Positions 41,000-52,359 of a DNA stretch of 64,000 bases are shown one piece after another. This stretch comes from Tretioscincus oriximinensis (Eukaryota; Chordata; Lepidosauria; Squamata; Gymnophthalmidae), in assembly GCA_022410635.1 (NCBI GenBank), contig JAJVDF010000003.1:2553421-2617420 (forward strand), in the 5' to 3' direction. The notes beneath the pieces were generated by a model that did no database searches, had not been told where the DNA came from, and saw nothing but the letters and a program-made list of their open reading frames with translations. Both the position numbers and the translations under genes were made by a program. Each line of letters begins with the position of its first letter. Within the stretch, counting starts at the first letter, position 1.

Positions 41000-41965
41000 G
41001 GCCTAGCTAGGTAGGACTTTCGTGGGTGTGGAAAAGAGGGTTTTTTCCCCACCAGGCGTTTAAAGGTGCATCTTCTGAAATATTTTCCACACAGACACCC
41101 GTCCAGTTTTGGGTTTTTACTTTACGAACCTTTAAATAGGAGTTTGCAGCTATAGGTGAGGGAAAGTAGACTGTCCACCAAGAGCTGCAGGCTTTAGATG
41201 CTTCCCCTGCTGAAATTTCCTCCTTTCCACACCCATGAATGGCTGCAGCTCTTATCCTGCCTTGGTTTATTATTGCACCCATAATCCAAAAAGTAGATTT
41301 AAGGATCCAGCGTCACCAGAAACAAAAAAGCAGGATGGGACTTTTGAGATTTCCCTGGGTATGAAAAAGAAAGAAAAAGATGCTCACTAAGCATTTGGTG
41401 ATTTGCCCTCTTTTCTACACCCGAGAAAGCTGCAGCTCCCCTGTCTTGGATTTTATGGCAGCCTTATTCTAAGTGTGACGGCCAGGAAAAAAAACAGAAT
41501 GGGAATTTTGTGACTTCCGTGGATGTGGGAAAGAGGAATATCTCACTAAGTGCTGCAGACACTTAAAACTGCACCCATTGAACTTTCCTCCTTTCCACAC
41601 CCAGGAAAGCTTCACTCATCTCTTGGATTTTTTGCCTTAGCCTAAAAAAATGGAATGATGGTGGGATTTTCAGGGGGGAAATGGGAGGCTTGTTTTGTAG
41701 AAAAAAAGGAATGTTTACCAACTTTTGCAACATTAAAAGCTGCACCTGGTAAATATTGTTCTTTTCTAGACCGTGGAAGCTGCAAAATGTCTGGGTGCAG
41801 CTGTAAATAGAGTTCCCATATAAAACCAGGACAGAAAACTGCAAATTTAATGGTTGTAGAAAAGAGAAAATCTCAGCAGATGTTCCAGGCATTATAAATT
41901 GCCAATGCTAAAGTTGTCTCTTTTCTACAGCCATTAAAATCCTTCCTGCTTTTTTATGGCAACCC
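41000..41965. mobile_element. MITE family A, tandem array of about six units
   Basis: Alternating arms repeat through the stretch: 'gggtgtggaaaagaggg', 'tcctttccacacccatgaat', 'ctctttt-ctacacccgagaaagctgcagct', 'cctttccacacccaggaaag' and 'ctctttt-ctacagccattaaaa'. Unit boundaries often carry 'ttatggcagcctta' or 'tatggcaaccctaa'. It starts right after the gap, in the first kilobase of SPCS3 intron 1. No transposase. Confidence 0.65.
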
Positions 41966-42254
41966 TAATATAAAAGTGGAGGTGAGGTGCAGATGGGGCT
42001 GCACCCAGATATCACTGATTTATTCCACTATAATTAAATACTCCAGAATAGAGCAGTTCAGGTAGTTCTTTATTCCATAATGTCCAATTACTGTGGAATA
42101 AGCAACATCTGGATATGGCCATTTGAAGGGTTTTTGCCTTCTGGAACTTCAGTTTCCTTCCCTCCTTTATGAAATATTGCAAATTTATTTGCCTGTTGTT
42201 CTGTGGTTGTGGTTTATATCTGTAACAAAATAATAAACTGATAATAGGGGTTAC

Positions 42255-42420
42255 AGCATAGGGTTACCAGAAAAAATCTGCTATAGAAGTGTACACCTTT
42301 AATGGATAGGAAAGAGAGGGCTTTTCATTAGATGCAGCTTCCAATGCCTGAAGCACATGGGTAGGGGAAAATTACCTTTTCACATGTATTAAAGGTGTTT
42401 TTATCAGGTAACCTTATAGA
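42255..42420. mobile_element. MITE family A single copy
   Basis: Ends 'agggttaccagaaaaaatc' and 'tttttatcaggtaacctta' are mirror images, and the centre is 'agatgcagcttccaatgcct'. Confidence 0.6.
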
Positions 42421-42864
42421 ATAATTCTTCCAATATGGTGGCAAATGTGAGAATAGTGTGTGTGACATTTATATTAGCTTGGTAACAATTGCAACCCCCC
42501 TTCTCTCCTGAAAAGAAGAGTATCAAGGGATCTTTAGTTTAAGAATCAGATGGTACTGAGATCCTTGTGCCCGCAGTCTCGGAGCTGATGTTTTTTTCTT
42601 TTTGTTAATTATGGCTCTATGAGCTTTCTCTTCCTTCCTGTTCTTGCCTTTTTGCTTTCCCTTAGCCAATGAGCGAACAACACGAATGCTCCGGCACACA
42701 AGGCTGCCCTCCAGAGACACTGAGTCGTCAAACACTAGTGGCTCTTGTAGTTTATTGCCAAGCATGTTAAGTATATGTCTGTGCCTTTGTTTTGGGAGAG
42801 CGACAGAAGGGCACAACCTTTTTTAAGCTTAGTTGATTTAGGGAAGTTCAGTAGAGCCTTTTAC

Positions 42865-43035
42865 GTACTGGATTTTATTCTGGACAATATCTCAGAATAA
42901 AGACCTCCTATCCACATGCTGGATGTAGAGTGAAGAGAACCTTGTCTAGACTTTTCCTTACTTCGTCTTTTTTATCATGTGGATGACAGGTCACTATTCT
43001 GAGATATAACCCAGAATAAGGCCTAGTGCAGGAAA
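42865..43035. mobile_element. MITE family D copy
   Basis: 'ctggacaatatctcagaata' is mirrored by 'tattctgagatataacccag'; 'tatccacatgctgg' is mirrored by 'atcatgtggatga'. Confidence 0.6.
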
Positions 43036-43179
43036 GGCTTAGTCTCTATGGGATTCTTTGCTGAATTGCTATTTTTTAATATTTCTCAGGATCTGGATAT
43101 AAAGATGTTAATTTTTTTTGTTAAATTTAGAATAAACTGATGAATTTTCAATTGTTATACACTAGAATAAAAGTAGAAA

Positions 43180-43485
43180 TCCAGCACGAATGGCACAGTA
43201 ATTGAGAACGTCTTTCAATTGAGACATCCTGTTTTGAGACCGTGCATTGGTGGAGAGGGGTGAGCGCCATCTACTGGCCTACAGCTCTAGCTAACTCAGC
43301 TATTCGAAAGTAGATTTGCAATCTACATTTTAATTATGTAAATGACTACTACCATTAACCTGGTGGGGACGATAGAATTGATGTAAGCCTTTGGGCAAAA
43401 ATTAACCTTGCAAGTCGCTCTGAATCCCTTCAGTTGAGAAGGGCAGGGTATAAAAGCCGGATCTTACTACTACTACTACTACTTT
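43180..43485 (+). repeat. tRNA-derived SINE, sense
   Basis: Head 'atggcacagtaattgagaac', body 'gagcgccatctactggcct', 'agctctagctaactcagcta', tail 'ggcagggtataaaagccgga' and a (TAC)5 end. Same family as 6945-7225 and 25265-25585. It lies in SPCS3 intron 1. Confidence 0.75.
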
Positions 43486-43694
43486 GTCAAACATCAGATT
43501 TTCCAGTGATTAGTTTTTATGTATTATTTTTAAAATTTCTCATATGTTTTTCCAGTCATTCTGCTCTGTTGTATCCACCTTTTTAAATATCCTGATACAA
43601 GAGCTGGTACAAAGGTAGATAAATGATTATGCTGGTCAAAGAAGATAAGAAATTAAATATTGTCCCAGAAACAGATTTTATTTTAGCTGAAAAC

Positions 43695-43835
43695 TAGAGT
43701 AGCCATAAAAATAGGAGAACTAAAGCTATGTGGAAAAGAGGAAGTTGTTGAAAGTGAAGCTTATAATGCCTATTGAAATATCATCTATTCCACACCCATT
43801 AAAGTTGCAGCTTTTTAGCATCTCTTATTAAAATC
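43695..43835. repeat. MITE family A copy
   Basis: 'tgtggaaaagaggaagttgt' and 'attccacacccattaaagtt' are mirrored arms. Confidence 0.5.
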
Positions 43836-44399
43836 TGAAGAGGTAAATGGTGGATGGCAAAAAGATGGCAGGGCCCTTTTCTGAGATATAGCCCAGAAGA
43901 AGGATTAACGCTGAAAGGGCCAATAACGTAAAAACTTTGGAGTTTCTAAAGTAAGGAAAACTTGTAGGTTGTCATTGTCAACTTTTAGCTAAGATTCCAA
44001 AATCTTATTAGCTAAAATCTAATTTAGCTACTTCTCCCCCTAGTTATTAAGATGTTGCATATTTTATTTATATTTATGGGACTTCATGATTTTTTAAGCA
44101 TCTGGTTTAGAGAGAGGCCTCTATCTTCTGTGCCTAAATCATTTTTTAAGACATCACAACTACTGGTGTCACATCTGTGGCAGCAAATTCCTAGTTTAAC
44201 CACAAAGAAATGCTTCCTTTTACGCTTTAGTTTTGCCTTTTCCTCGGTTCAGCTGAGTAACTGCAGTCTTTCTTCATAAGGAAAATCTGTTATCCCTTCA
44301 ATGAATTTAGGTGCTTTCCAATAATTTCACTCCTTCCCTTTTAAAATAATATAACCAGCCCTGAACCTTTTCCTATTCTTTTCTATTAACTATATACTT

Positions 44400-44640
44400 T
44401 GAATTACAATTTGTCTGGGGTGTTTAGTCTTCAAAAGGAAAAACATAAAGTAGACATGATAGCTGCCTGCAAATATCTGAAGGGTTGCCACAAAGCAGAG
44501 GCCTGTTCTCATTGGCACATAGAAGGACTGAAAACAATGGATGAAAATGCAAAGGAGGAACTTCAGATTAGATATTAGAAAAACTTTCTGAAAGTAAGGG
44601 CATTCAACTAGTGGAATTGGTTGCTCCAGGAGATGGTGCT
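44400..44640 (+). repeat. CR1 LINE 3' fragment of a second subfamily
   Basis: 'aagtagacatgatagctgcc', 'caaatatctgaagggttgcc' and 'attagaaaaactttctgaaa' follow the standard CR1 3' ORF end found in birds and reptiles. It joins the next CR1 copy directly at about 44640. Confidence 0.65.
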
Positions 44641-46412
44641 GGATTTAGTCCTAAGTAATGAACAGGACCTCATACAAGATGTGACTGTAACTGATCCCAT
44701 AGGAAACAGTGACCACAATTGTCAAGCAGATCTAACACAGAAAACCTTCAACTTTCACAGAGGAAATTTTCCCAAAATGAGGAAAATGGTAAAAAAAANT
44801 TTAAAAAGGAAAGTGAGAAAAGTCCAGTCCTTTCAAAAAGCGTGGAAATTGTGGAATTGGAGGGTAGCTAATGTAACACCAATCTTCATAAAAGGATCCC
44901 GGGGTGATCCCGGAAATTATAGACCCATCAGTTTAACATCAATTCCAGGTAAAGTGTTGGAAACTATAATTAATGACAAAATTACTAAACACATGGAGGA
45001 GCACGCATTGTTGAATGAAACTCAGCATGGCTTCAGCTAACGTAATTCATGCCTTAGCAACTTGCTAGAATTCTTTGAGAATGTAAACAAACATGTAGAT
45101 AAAGGGGATCCAGTTGATATTGTGTATCTAGATTTTCAGAAGGCTTTTGATAAAGTCCCTCATCAAAGGCTTCTAAAAAAGCTCCATACTCATGGTATAA
45201 GAGGACAGACTTTGTCCTGGATTGGAAACTGGCTAAAAGATAGAAAACAGAGGGTAGTATTAAATGGACAGTTCTCTGAGTGGAAAGAGGTAAGAAGTGG
45301 GGTACCCCAGGGATCTGTACTGGGANCCTTGCTTTTCAATATATTTATAAATGATCTGGATGCCGAGGTAAATAGTGAAGTAGCCAAGTTTGCTGACGAC
45401 ACTAAACTGTTCAGGGTAGTGAAAACTGAAAATGATTGTAAGGCACTCCAGAGTGATCTATTGAAATTGGGTGAGTGGGCATCAAAGTGGCAAATGCACT
45501 TCAACTTAAGCAAGTGCAAGGTCATGCATATTGGGGCAAAGAACCCAAAATACTCCTACCACCTGATGGGAACCAAGCTTTCTGTGACCGAGCAAGAAAA
45601 GGATCTTGGGGTGTTAGTGGACAATTCAATGAAAATGTCAACCCAGTGTGCAGCAGCAGCAAAAAAGGCAAATTCCATGTTGGGGATAATTAGGAAAGGA
45701 ATCGAAAACAAGTCAGCAAATGTTGTTTTGCCTCTTTATAAATCTGTGGTGAGGCCACATTTGGAATACTGTGTTCAATTCTGGTCACCACATCTCAAGA
45801 GGGATATTTTGGAACTGGAGAAGGTGCAGAAAAGGGCAACAAAAATGGCCAAGGATCTGGAGCACCTCCCTTACGAAGCAAGGCTGCAACTTCTGGGCCT
45901 CTTCAGCCTGAAAGGAGACGTTTGCGGGGTGATCTGATTGAAGTGTACAAAATCATGCATGGGATGGACAGGGTGAATAGAGAAAAAATGTTTTCTCTAT
46001 CACACAACACAAGGACCAGAGGGCACTCCTTAAAACTGTTGGGTAGAAAAGTGAGAACAGTAAAAGGGAAAATATTTTTTCACCCAGTGGGTAATCGGCC
46101 TGTGGAATTTACTTCCTGAAGAAGTAGTGGTAGCTAACAGCTTGGATAGTTTCAAGACAGGACTAGACAGGTTTATGGATACCAAGGGTATAAATGAATA
46201 CTAGGATGGATGTCTGGATGTTGCCTCCGGGATGGAGCAACAGGCAGGACTCCTGAAATACCATTTGCAGGGAGTCATGAACAGGAGCATATTTTGCTTT
46301 CCTCTGTTCGGACTGCCCAGGTGCATCTGGTGGGCCTCTGTGTGACACAGAATGCTGGACTTGATGGGCTGTGGCCTGATCCAGTATGGCTCTTCTTTAT
46401 GTTCTTATGGTG
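44641..46412 (+). mobile_element. CR1-clade LINE: endonuclease end, reverse transcriptase and 3' end
   Basis: Best preserved retroelement in the window. It reads VTDPIGNSDHNCQ (end of the endonuclease), YRPISLTSIPGKVLE, DIVYLDFQKAFDKVPH, SGVPQGSVLG, the catalytic FADDTK box, then HFNLSKCKVMHIGAKN and RPHLEYCVQFWSPH. A stop (TAA 45038-45040) and frame changes at about 44.8 and 45.9 kb disable it. The tail ends in TTCTTATG at 46399-46406, a CR1-type end. It lies in SPCS3 intron 1, sense to the gene. Other copies here (14390, 25586, 38490, 50680, 52360, 54660, 63030) are fragments of the same or related elements. Confidence 0.85.
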
Positions 46413-46858
46413 AGTTCTCGTTGGAAGTCTTCCAACAGAGTCTGCACAGTCATCTCTCTGGAATGGTTTAATGAATCCTACATGGAGTAAAGAATTAGAC
46501 CCCATGACGCTAGAGGACCCTATGATTCCATAATATTCTAAAATGCTTTTAGCTTTTTGTGGTGAATGCAACAGTGGTTCAGTTAAAGTGTTAGACCTGT
46601 GTACTGCATTTTCTGTTTACTATCTGCCTCCAGCTTTTTTTACTTCATTGTATATTGCATGTTATTGAACAACAAATAGCTGTTTTAATATTCAGTTTCC
46701 AATGTGCAGAGTTGCTTTTGAAGCTTTAGATATTCTGTTCAAGCCAGTAGTAACATTGTATAATGCTTTTCTTCATATCCTGCTTAATTAAAATAACATG
46801 TAGATTTGTATGTTGTTGTGCATGAAATATAACAATCATAAATATTCTTTTTTTACAG

Positions 46859-49800
46859 GAAAAATGTAGAAGATTTCACTGGACCTGGAGAAAGAAGTGA
46901 CCTTGGAATCATTACCTTTAACATTAGTGCAGATATCCTTTACCAAAAACGTAACACTTGGATAGAATAGGAACATAAAAATTTCATTTTAAGTATATAT
47001 GTTTGTAGGGGTGTAAAAGGATGACATATCTAGGCATTTCATAGTTATATCTGACCAAAGTTAAAAGTGTGTAATACAGAGGTACATCACAGTTGTTTTT
47101 CTCGTCTATTGGATATCTTAATTTGATGGAGCTTAGGATTTGCTAGTCTCTTAGCCATGATTGACTAGACTTGCAACTTCTTTGAAAAGGAACTCTTTTT
47201 TGAAAATGGTTTCATTAATCTCGTATTCTGAAATTACAGAGAGCAAAATTAGAAACTTCCTTTCAGTTTCATACTTGTTTGCTGCGAAGCATAAATGATG
47301 CAAGAATACAGTTCATAAGTAGGACATATCTTTGTATTATGATCTAGAATACTAGTGCATAATGAACTTGTTTCTCTTGGTATTTTCTTTTAAATATAAT
47401 TAACTCAGGTTATAGTAATCTGATCATGCAGAGCTATGTTTTTCAGTGAGGGGCACTGGCATTTGATCTTGCATGACAGTACCTATAATTCTTAGTCATA
47501 AAGGTGACTGTATAAGAAAGAGTTTGCAGTTGATAGGTATTGTAGTCCAGCAACAGATGCTGGACTCCTTGATTGAGAAAAAAATGATATACAGGCTGAT
47601 ACACGACTGAGGATCTGTATTATAGCTTGGTCATCCACATGCCAGTACGTAGTCTGTACTATCATTTCATTATTTAAGTTTCCATCCAGCCCTATACCCA
47701 AAGTTCGCAGTGCGATTTACAATAAAAGCAAAAGTACAAAATATTTTTTTAAAAACAATATCTGAAAGAGGGGAAGAGAAATCCCTTTTCCCAACCAAAG
47801 GCTGAAAGAAGTGGATCTTCAGAGATTTTCTAAATAAATGCAATGAAGATGATTGACGCACCTTGAGGGGAGACTATTCCATAGCCTGGAGCCAACCACC
47901 ATGAAAGCCCTCTTCCATGTTTCTATTGCTTTTGCTGCTGAGAGTAGTGGTGCAAGCAGGTGGCCTCCTCTGGAGATCTTAAGGCATGAGCAAGTTGATA
48001 TATGGGAAAAGGTAATCCTTTAGCTATTTGGGATCCAAGTCATTTAGACCTTTATAACTTGAAAGTTAGAACCTTGAATTGGACTTGGTAATGGATTGAT
48101 AGGCAGCTTTTTCAAGACATATGTGATGTGTGTCTGGCCAGTTGTTCCAGTCAGCAGTCTAGCTGCTGCATTTTGCAGGATGATGGTAGGCCTCTATAAA
48201 GGATGTAGCCCAGAATAAGGTTCCCTCAAAATCTAGCAGCAAATCATTCCTTAGCCCTTTTCCATATGCCAGCTGTTCTTACAGGATCAGTTTAAAACAA
48301 TTTGGCAAATACTGTCCAAGAAGGACCCCTTGGTAAGATCAATGGTTGATTTTTATGAATTGTAAGCACATTGAAAACGCTATACTGTATTCTACTTAAC
48401 TTTCTCACATCTTCAAAGTATATTTGATTGGAATGTGAAGCAGCTTTTTCTTTATTTATCAGCAGAATATTCAACAAAGAACAATGTAAGTATAAAATGA
48501 AAAGGAAGAAACGGAAAAGTTTTCTGACAATTGCTTTTTTTTAATCTATTCAAAAGTTTCATTTCAAAGAAACTGCTGTGTTCATCTGAGTCCCGCTTTT
48601 CCCATTCCAAAGGGACTCAAAGCGGCTTACATCACTCTCTATTCTCTTCTTCACAACAGACACCATGTGAAGTTGGTGGGGGTGAGAGAGCACTAGAGAG
48701 CCGTGAAAAGTGTAAATCATCCTCTAGAATTCATAAAGATAACCATATACATATCAGTTCACACAAGTTGGTATTTGGGTAATTAACCCAACTGCATTAT
48801 AAAATACAATATGTATAGCCAGTTGTCCAAGTTGCTTATTTATTTATTATTTATTTATTTATACTTATATCCTGCCCTCTGAAACTGCAGTGGGGGTCTC
48901 AGAGACAATCTTGGGGGCTGTAATATTTTTTTTTATAATTGGGGTGGCAGGAACTAGGGCAACGGCTTGGGAGCCAATGTTGCNGCAGCTCAAGAAAGTT
49001 TGGGAATCATTGGTTTAGAACAATTGGAGGCATCCCAACGTTTTGAATATACACACTAAAAATAAAAGCACATTGAATGACCAACATGATTGATTTCCTT
49101 TACTGTAAATCCTTCCTTCACCATAATTAAATGATTTGTTCTTTGTCTTTGTGAGGTTTATATCTGGAGATTATCAATACAGGTTAGAGAATATTATTAC
49201 CTTGAACTTATCCTTGTGGATCATTTATGACATCTACTTTGGCATCACAGGGTCCATTGTAAATTGTGCACCTTATTAGCTGTGATATTTTTTGCTGCCT
49301 GTATCCTGGCAAAATTTTGTTTTTCTTCTTGTATGTTGCTATTTTTGATATGAAGACCTACATTGTTCTGTTTTGACCTTAGCTCTTTACTTTACATTTG
49401 AGTCGAAACGCATTGGCTGGTGGAATAGCTAGGTCAACAAGGTTTAACAGCAATGTTACATCTATTTCAAACTGATGTCCACAGTGGAAATAGAATGTGA
49501 GTTTACACTTGGGCCTCCTCTTGAAGTGACTGTGATTACATGGAAACATCTTGAGCTTGGGCACTGTGGACATTGTTTTTATAGTGTGGTTGGGTTGATT
49601 GCGCAGCAGGTGGTCATTACGTAATGTATTTGATACATAATACCATTTTCTAGCCCCACTTTTATTAATTTAAAATTATTTATATCCTGCCCTTCACCAT
49701 TGGTCCCAGAACAGGTAACAAAACATGAAGAAAATTAAAAAAGATAAACACACATTAATAAAACATGTGAAAAGGTCCATACCCTCTAACCCACCCACCC

Positions 49801-51677
49801 TCCCTGGAAGAACAGAATCCAGAGAGAGCGACAGTATTTAAGAGTCAAAAGCCTGGATGAAGAGGTATGTTTTTAGCAGGCACTGGGCAAGCGCCTAGAA
49901 GGCTGTTCCAGAGTGTTGCGGTCACCCAAGCAGAAGAAGAAGAGAAAAGCCTTCACCGCATCTCACCTCCCTGCAAATGGAATTTCAGGAGTACTGTTTG
50001 CTGCTCCATTCCACACGGGTATTATTTTGAGCACCACTTAATTAAAACCACTCGCTCTTAATTATGTTACCACCATTTTTAGTACTATAGTTGGGGTTTG
50101 TAAGGTACTGCTGAAAGGGATTCCCCCCCCCCCCCCCAAATGGCTATCTGTTCATTTGGCCTAGTTTAAGGTTAAGGGATCTGTTTTTATACTGAAATTC
50201 ATATGTTGATTTAGTTATTATTTACAATTTTAATTTTAGGCTTTGAATCAGGTTGTCCTGTGGGACAAAATAATTTTGAGAGGTGATGATCCAAAACTGC
50301 TATTGAAAGATATGAAATCGAAATACTTCTTCTTTGATGATGGAAATGGTCTCAAGTAAGTAAACTTTTTCCATATTTTATTTTCTTGTCACTATTGACA
50401 CAATATTTCTGAAAGATTGGAACTCCAAAGGGAGGAATAAAAGTTGCTTCTTAAAATGCAGGTTGTTTTTCTTAATCACAAGTATTCTCTGAATGCCTAG
50501 ATTTGGAAAGTAGGTGTCATGAAATTTAATTTTTTGGAATAGCAGTTGTGTTTGTACATGTTCATTCCTATGCATATATGATAGTTCCATTCACAAATCT
50601 TCAGCTGTGGGTGATCTAGAACAGTAAAATTTTCAGAAGTAGCCAGGTTAGTCTGGATACAGAACATCTAGCAAGGAGAACATAAGAAGAGCCATACTGG
50701 ATCAGGCCACAGCCCATCAGGTCCAGCATTCTGTGTCACACAGAGGTCCACCAGGTGCACCTGGGCAGTCTGAACAGAGGAAAGCAAAATATGCTCCTGT
50801 TTATGACTCCCTGAAAATGGTATTTCAGGAGTCCTGCCTGTTGCTCCATCCCAGAGGCAACATCCAGACATCCATCCTAGTATCCATTTATACCCTTGCT
50901 GTCCATAAACCTGTCTAGTCCTGTCTTGAAACTATCCAAGCTGTTAGCTAACACTGCCTCTTCAGGAAGTAAATTCCACAGGCCGATGACCCTCTGGGTG
51001 AAAAAATACTTTCCTTTCTCTGTTCTCACTTTTCTGCCCATCAGTTTCAAGGAGTGCCCTCTGGTCCTTGTGTTGTGTGATAGAGAAAACATTTTTTCTC
51101 TAGTCACCCTGTCCATCCCATGCATGATTTTGTACACTTCAATCAGATCACCTCTCAAACGTCGCATTTCAAGGCTGAAGAGGCCCTGACGTTGCAGCCT
51201 GACACAGTAAGGGAGGTGCTGCAGACCCTTGTAGCACTTTAGAGACTTAACAAGAAAAAGGGAGGCATCATGGTCTTTTGTAGACAAACTTCTTTTGAAA
51301 GAGAAGAGACTATCCTTGAAAGTGCATCTTTCAAAAATGCTTAGTTTTCAAGGCACAGAGATTTGCAAGCTTTAATGGAATAGTTTCTCAATCAGAAATA
51401 CCCACCATTTGTGTGCGGCCTTTGCAGATGGTAAATGTTCTTTTTCCTGATATTTACCTGCATGCTCCCTTAGTTCATATTCATTTATGTTTATGGTGCT
51501 TTGAATATGCAAATATTTTTGCTAATGGTTTGTTCCATTTTCAGGGGGAACAGAAACGTCACTTTGACTCTTTCTTGGAACGTGGTACCAAATGCCGGCA
51601 TCTTACCTCTTGTGACAGGTGCAGGACACGTATCGGTCCCATTTCCAGACACTTACAAGACTCCAAAAAGCTATTAA
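46859..51677 (+). CDS. SPCS3: SPCS3 (signal peptidase complex subunit 3), exons 2-5
   Basis: Exons: 46859-46932, 48409-48485, 50240-50355 and 51545-51677 (stop TAA 51675-51677), 132 residues of a protein of about 180. Readable pieces: [92 protein letters not shown] and [19 protein letters not shown]3 (SPC22/23) is an essential, non-catalytic subunit of the ER signal peptidase, with one N-terminal membrane anchor and a lumenal domain; the exons here are lumenal and keep the NVT glycosylation sequon. Exon 1 (anchor) is hidden in the gap at 40580-40986. The intron 46933-48408 begins ATATCCTTT and ends AC, a U12-type intron. Intron 1 is about 6 kb and rich in MITEs and CR1. A poly(A) signal lies at 51942-51947. 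Confidence 0.96.
46933..48408 (+). other. SPCS3: U12-type AT-AC intron of SPCS3
   Basis: The donor is G|ATATCCTTT, the U12 consensus. No GT donor fits the frame. The 3' end has a branch-point-like CTACTTAAC (48392-48400) about 9 bases before the terminal AC (48407-48408). Splicing here joins GCAG with ATCTT to give A-D-L, keeping the SPCS3 frame. Confidence 0.9.
47665..48195 (-). repeat. LINE-like interspersed repeat, antisense
   Basis: 'ccagccctatacccaaagtt', 'ccaaccaaaggctgaaagaa', 'cttaaggcatgagcaagttg', 'aaccttgaattggacttggt' and 'gctgctgcattttgcagga', the longest copy of the family at 2990-3560. It lies within the SPCS3 U12 intron. Confidence 0.55.
48580..48715 (-). repeat. Sauria SINE fragment, antisense
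   Basis: 'cccgcttttcccattccaaa', 'gggactcaaagcggcttaca', 'cacaacagacaccatgtgaa' and 'gttggtgggggtgagagagc' are the antisense 3' half of a Sauria SINE. It lies in SPCS3 intron 3. Confidence 0.7.
48830..48905 (-). repeat. LINE-like tail
   Basis: 'ttatttatacttatatcctg' leads to 'gtgggggtctcag'. About 48905-49670 shows no feature. Confidence 0.4.
49670..50010 (-). repeat. LINE-like interspersed repeat, antisense, plus CR1 scrap
   Basis: 'atttatatcctgcccttcac', 'agaaggctgttccagagtgt' and similar words. It ends in a short CR1 3' piece ('ctccctgcaaatggaatttc'). A 15-C run follows at about 50130. Confidence 0.4.
50633..51320 (-). mobile_element. CR1 3' end nested inside a Penelope-like tail
   Basis: Penelope-like tail sequence ('gttagtctggatacagaaca', 'tctagcaagg') stops at about 50678. 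An antisense CR1 3' end runs 50680-51228 ('cataagaagagccatactgg' to 'gggaggtgctgcagaccctt'). The tail then resumes ('gtagcactttagagacttaa', 'tttgtagacaaacttctttt'). It lies in SPCS3 intron 4. Confidence 0.7.
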
Positions 51678-51941
51678 ATTATTGTGCTAAACCTTGAGTG
51701 ACATATTTTTATACTTGTACATTATAAATTTTATCACTTTTTCACCCCCCACTGCAGTTTCAGAGATACTGTTAATTCCTTGAGGCTCACCTAAGTGGGA
51801 AGGAAAAGTACTTTGTCCAGTTTGTTTTAAAAAATTTAAACTAAAACGATGAAATTGAAATCTCAAGGAAAGGTGAGCATTTAAATTTGGGGCAAAACTG
51901 TTGTATTGATTATAAAAAACAAGGAAGCCACCTTTCTTATA

Positions 51942-51947
51942 AATAAA
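51942..51947 (+). other. SPCS3: SPCS3 poly(A) signal
   Basis: AATAAA 265 bases after the stop codon. Intergenic repeats begin soon after, so this is a plausible 3' end; mammalian SPCS3 may use longer 3' UTRs. Confidence 0.5.
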
Positions 51948-51984
51948 CTTTTTTGAAACCAGAAGACAATTTAGTTTTNAGTCT

Positions 51985-52290
51985 ATTCAATATTTATTTA
52001 TTGTCTTTTGTATACTGTCCTATACTGGAAGATTTCAGAGCAGCTAAGTACAATAAAAGCAAGATACAAAATTAGTATATTAAAATATTGAAATGGTGCC
52101 TGAAAGCAAGAAAGAGGAATAAAAAGGTGTTTCTTCAAAGGTTTTTTTTTAATTTATATAGTGCTGATCCCTGATGCACCCCAAAGAAGAAACTATTTGG
52201 GAGACAGGGGCGACCACTGAGAAGGCCCTACCCATGTCTCCACACCTTATTTGCTGNTCGGAGTAGTGATCTATTGAGAACATTTTCCCC
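51985..52290 (-). repeat. LINE-like interspersed repeat, antisense
   Basis: 'tactgtcctatactggaaga', 'agtacaataaaagcaagata' and 'ctgatgcaccccaaagaaga' follow the copy at 31055. Confidence 0.45.
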
Positions 52291-52359
52291 ATCCCCTACT
52301 TTTACATAAATATTATGGACTATATATCTCAGAATAAGGGTGAATTGTGTCTTACAAAT

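Noticed and set aside
40201..41052. Long open frames crossing the gap (up to 283 codons)
   Set aside because: Most of the length is N, which has no stops; the flanks are CpG island and MITE sequence.
45062..45937. 291-codon frame as a host gene
   Set aside because: CR1 reverse transcriptase with FADD box, with related copies elsewhere in the window.
46933..46970. Exon 2 of SPCS3 running on to a stop at about 46970 (truncated protein)
   Set aside because: The U12 donor explains the frame change and the next exon continues SPCS3 exactly.
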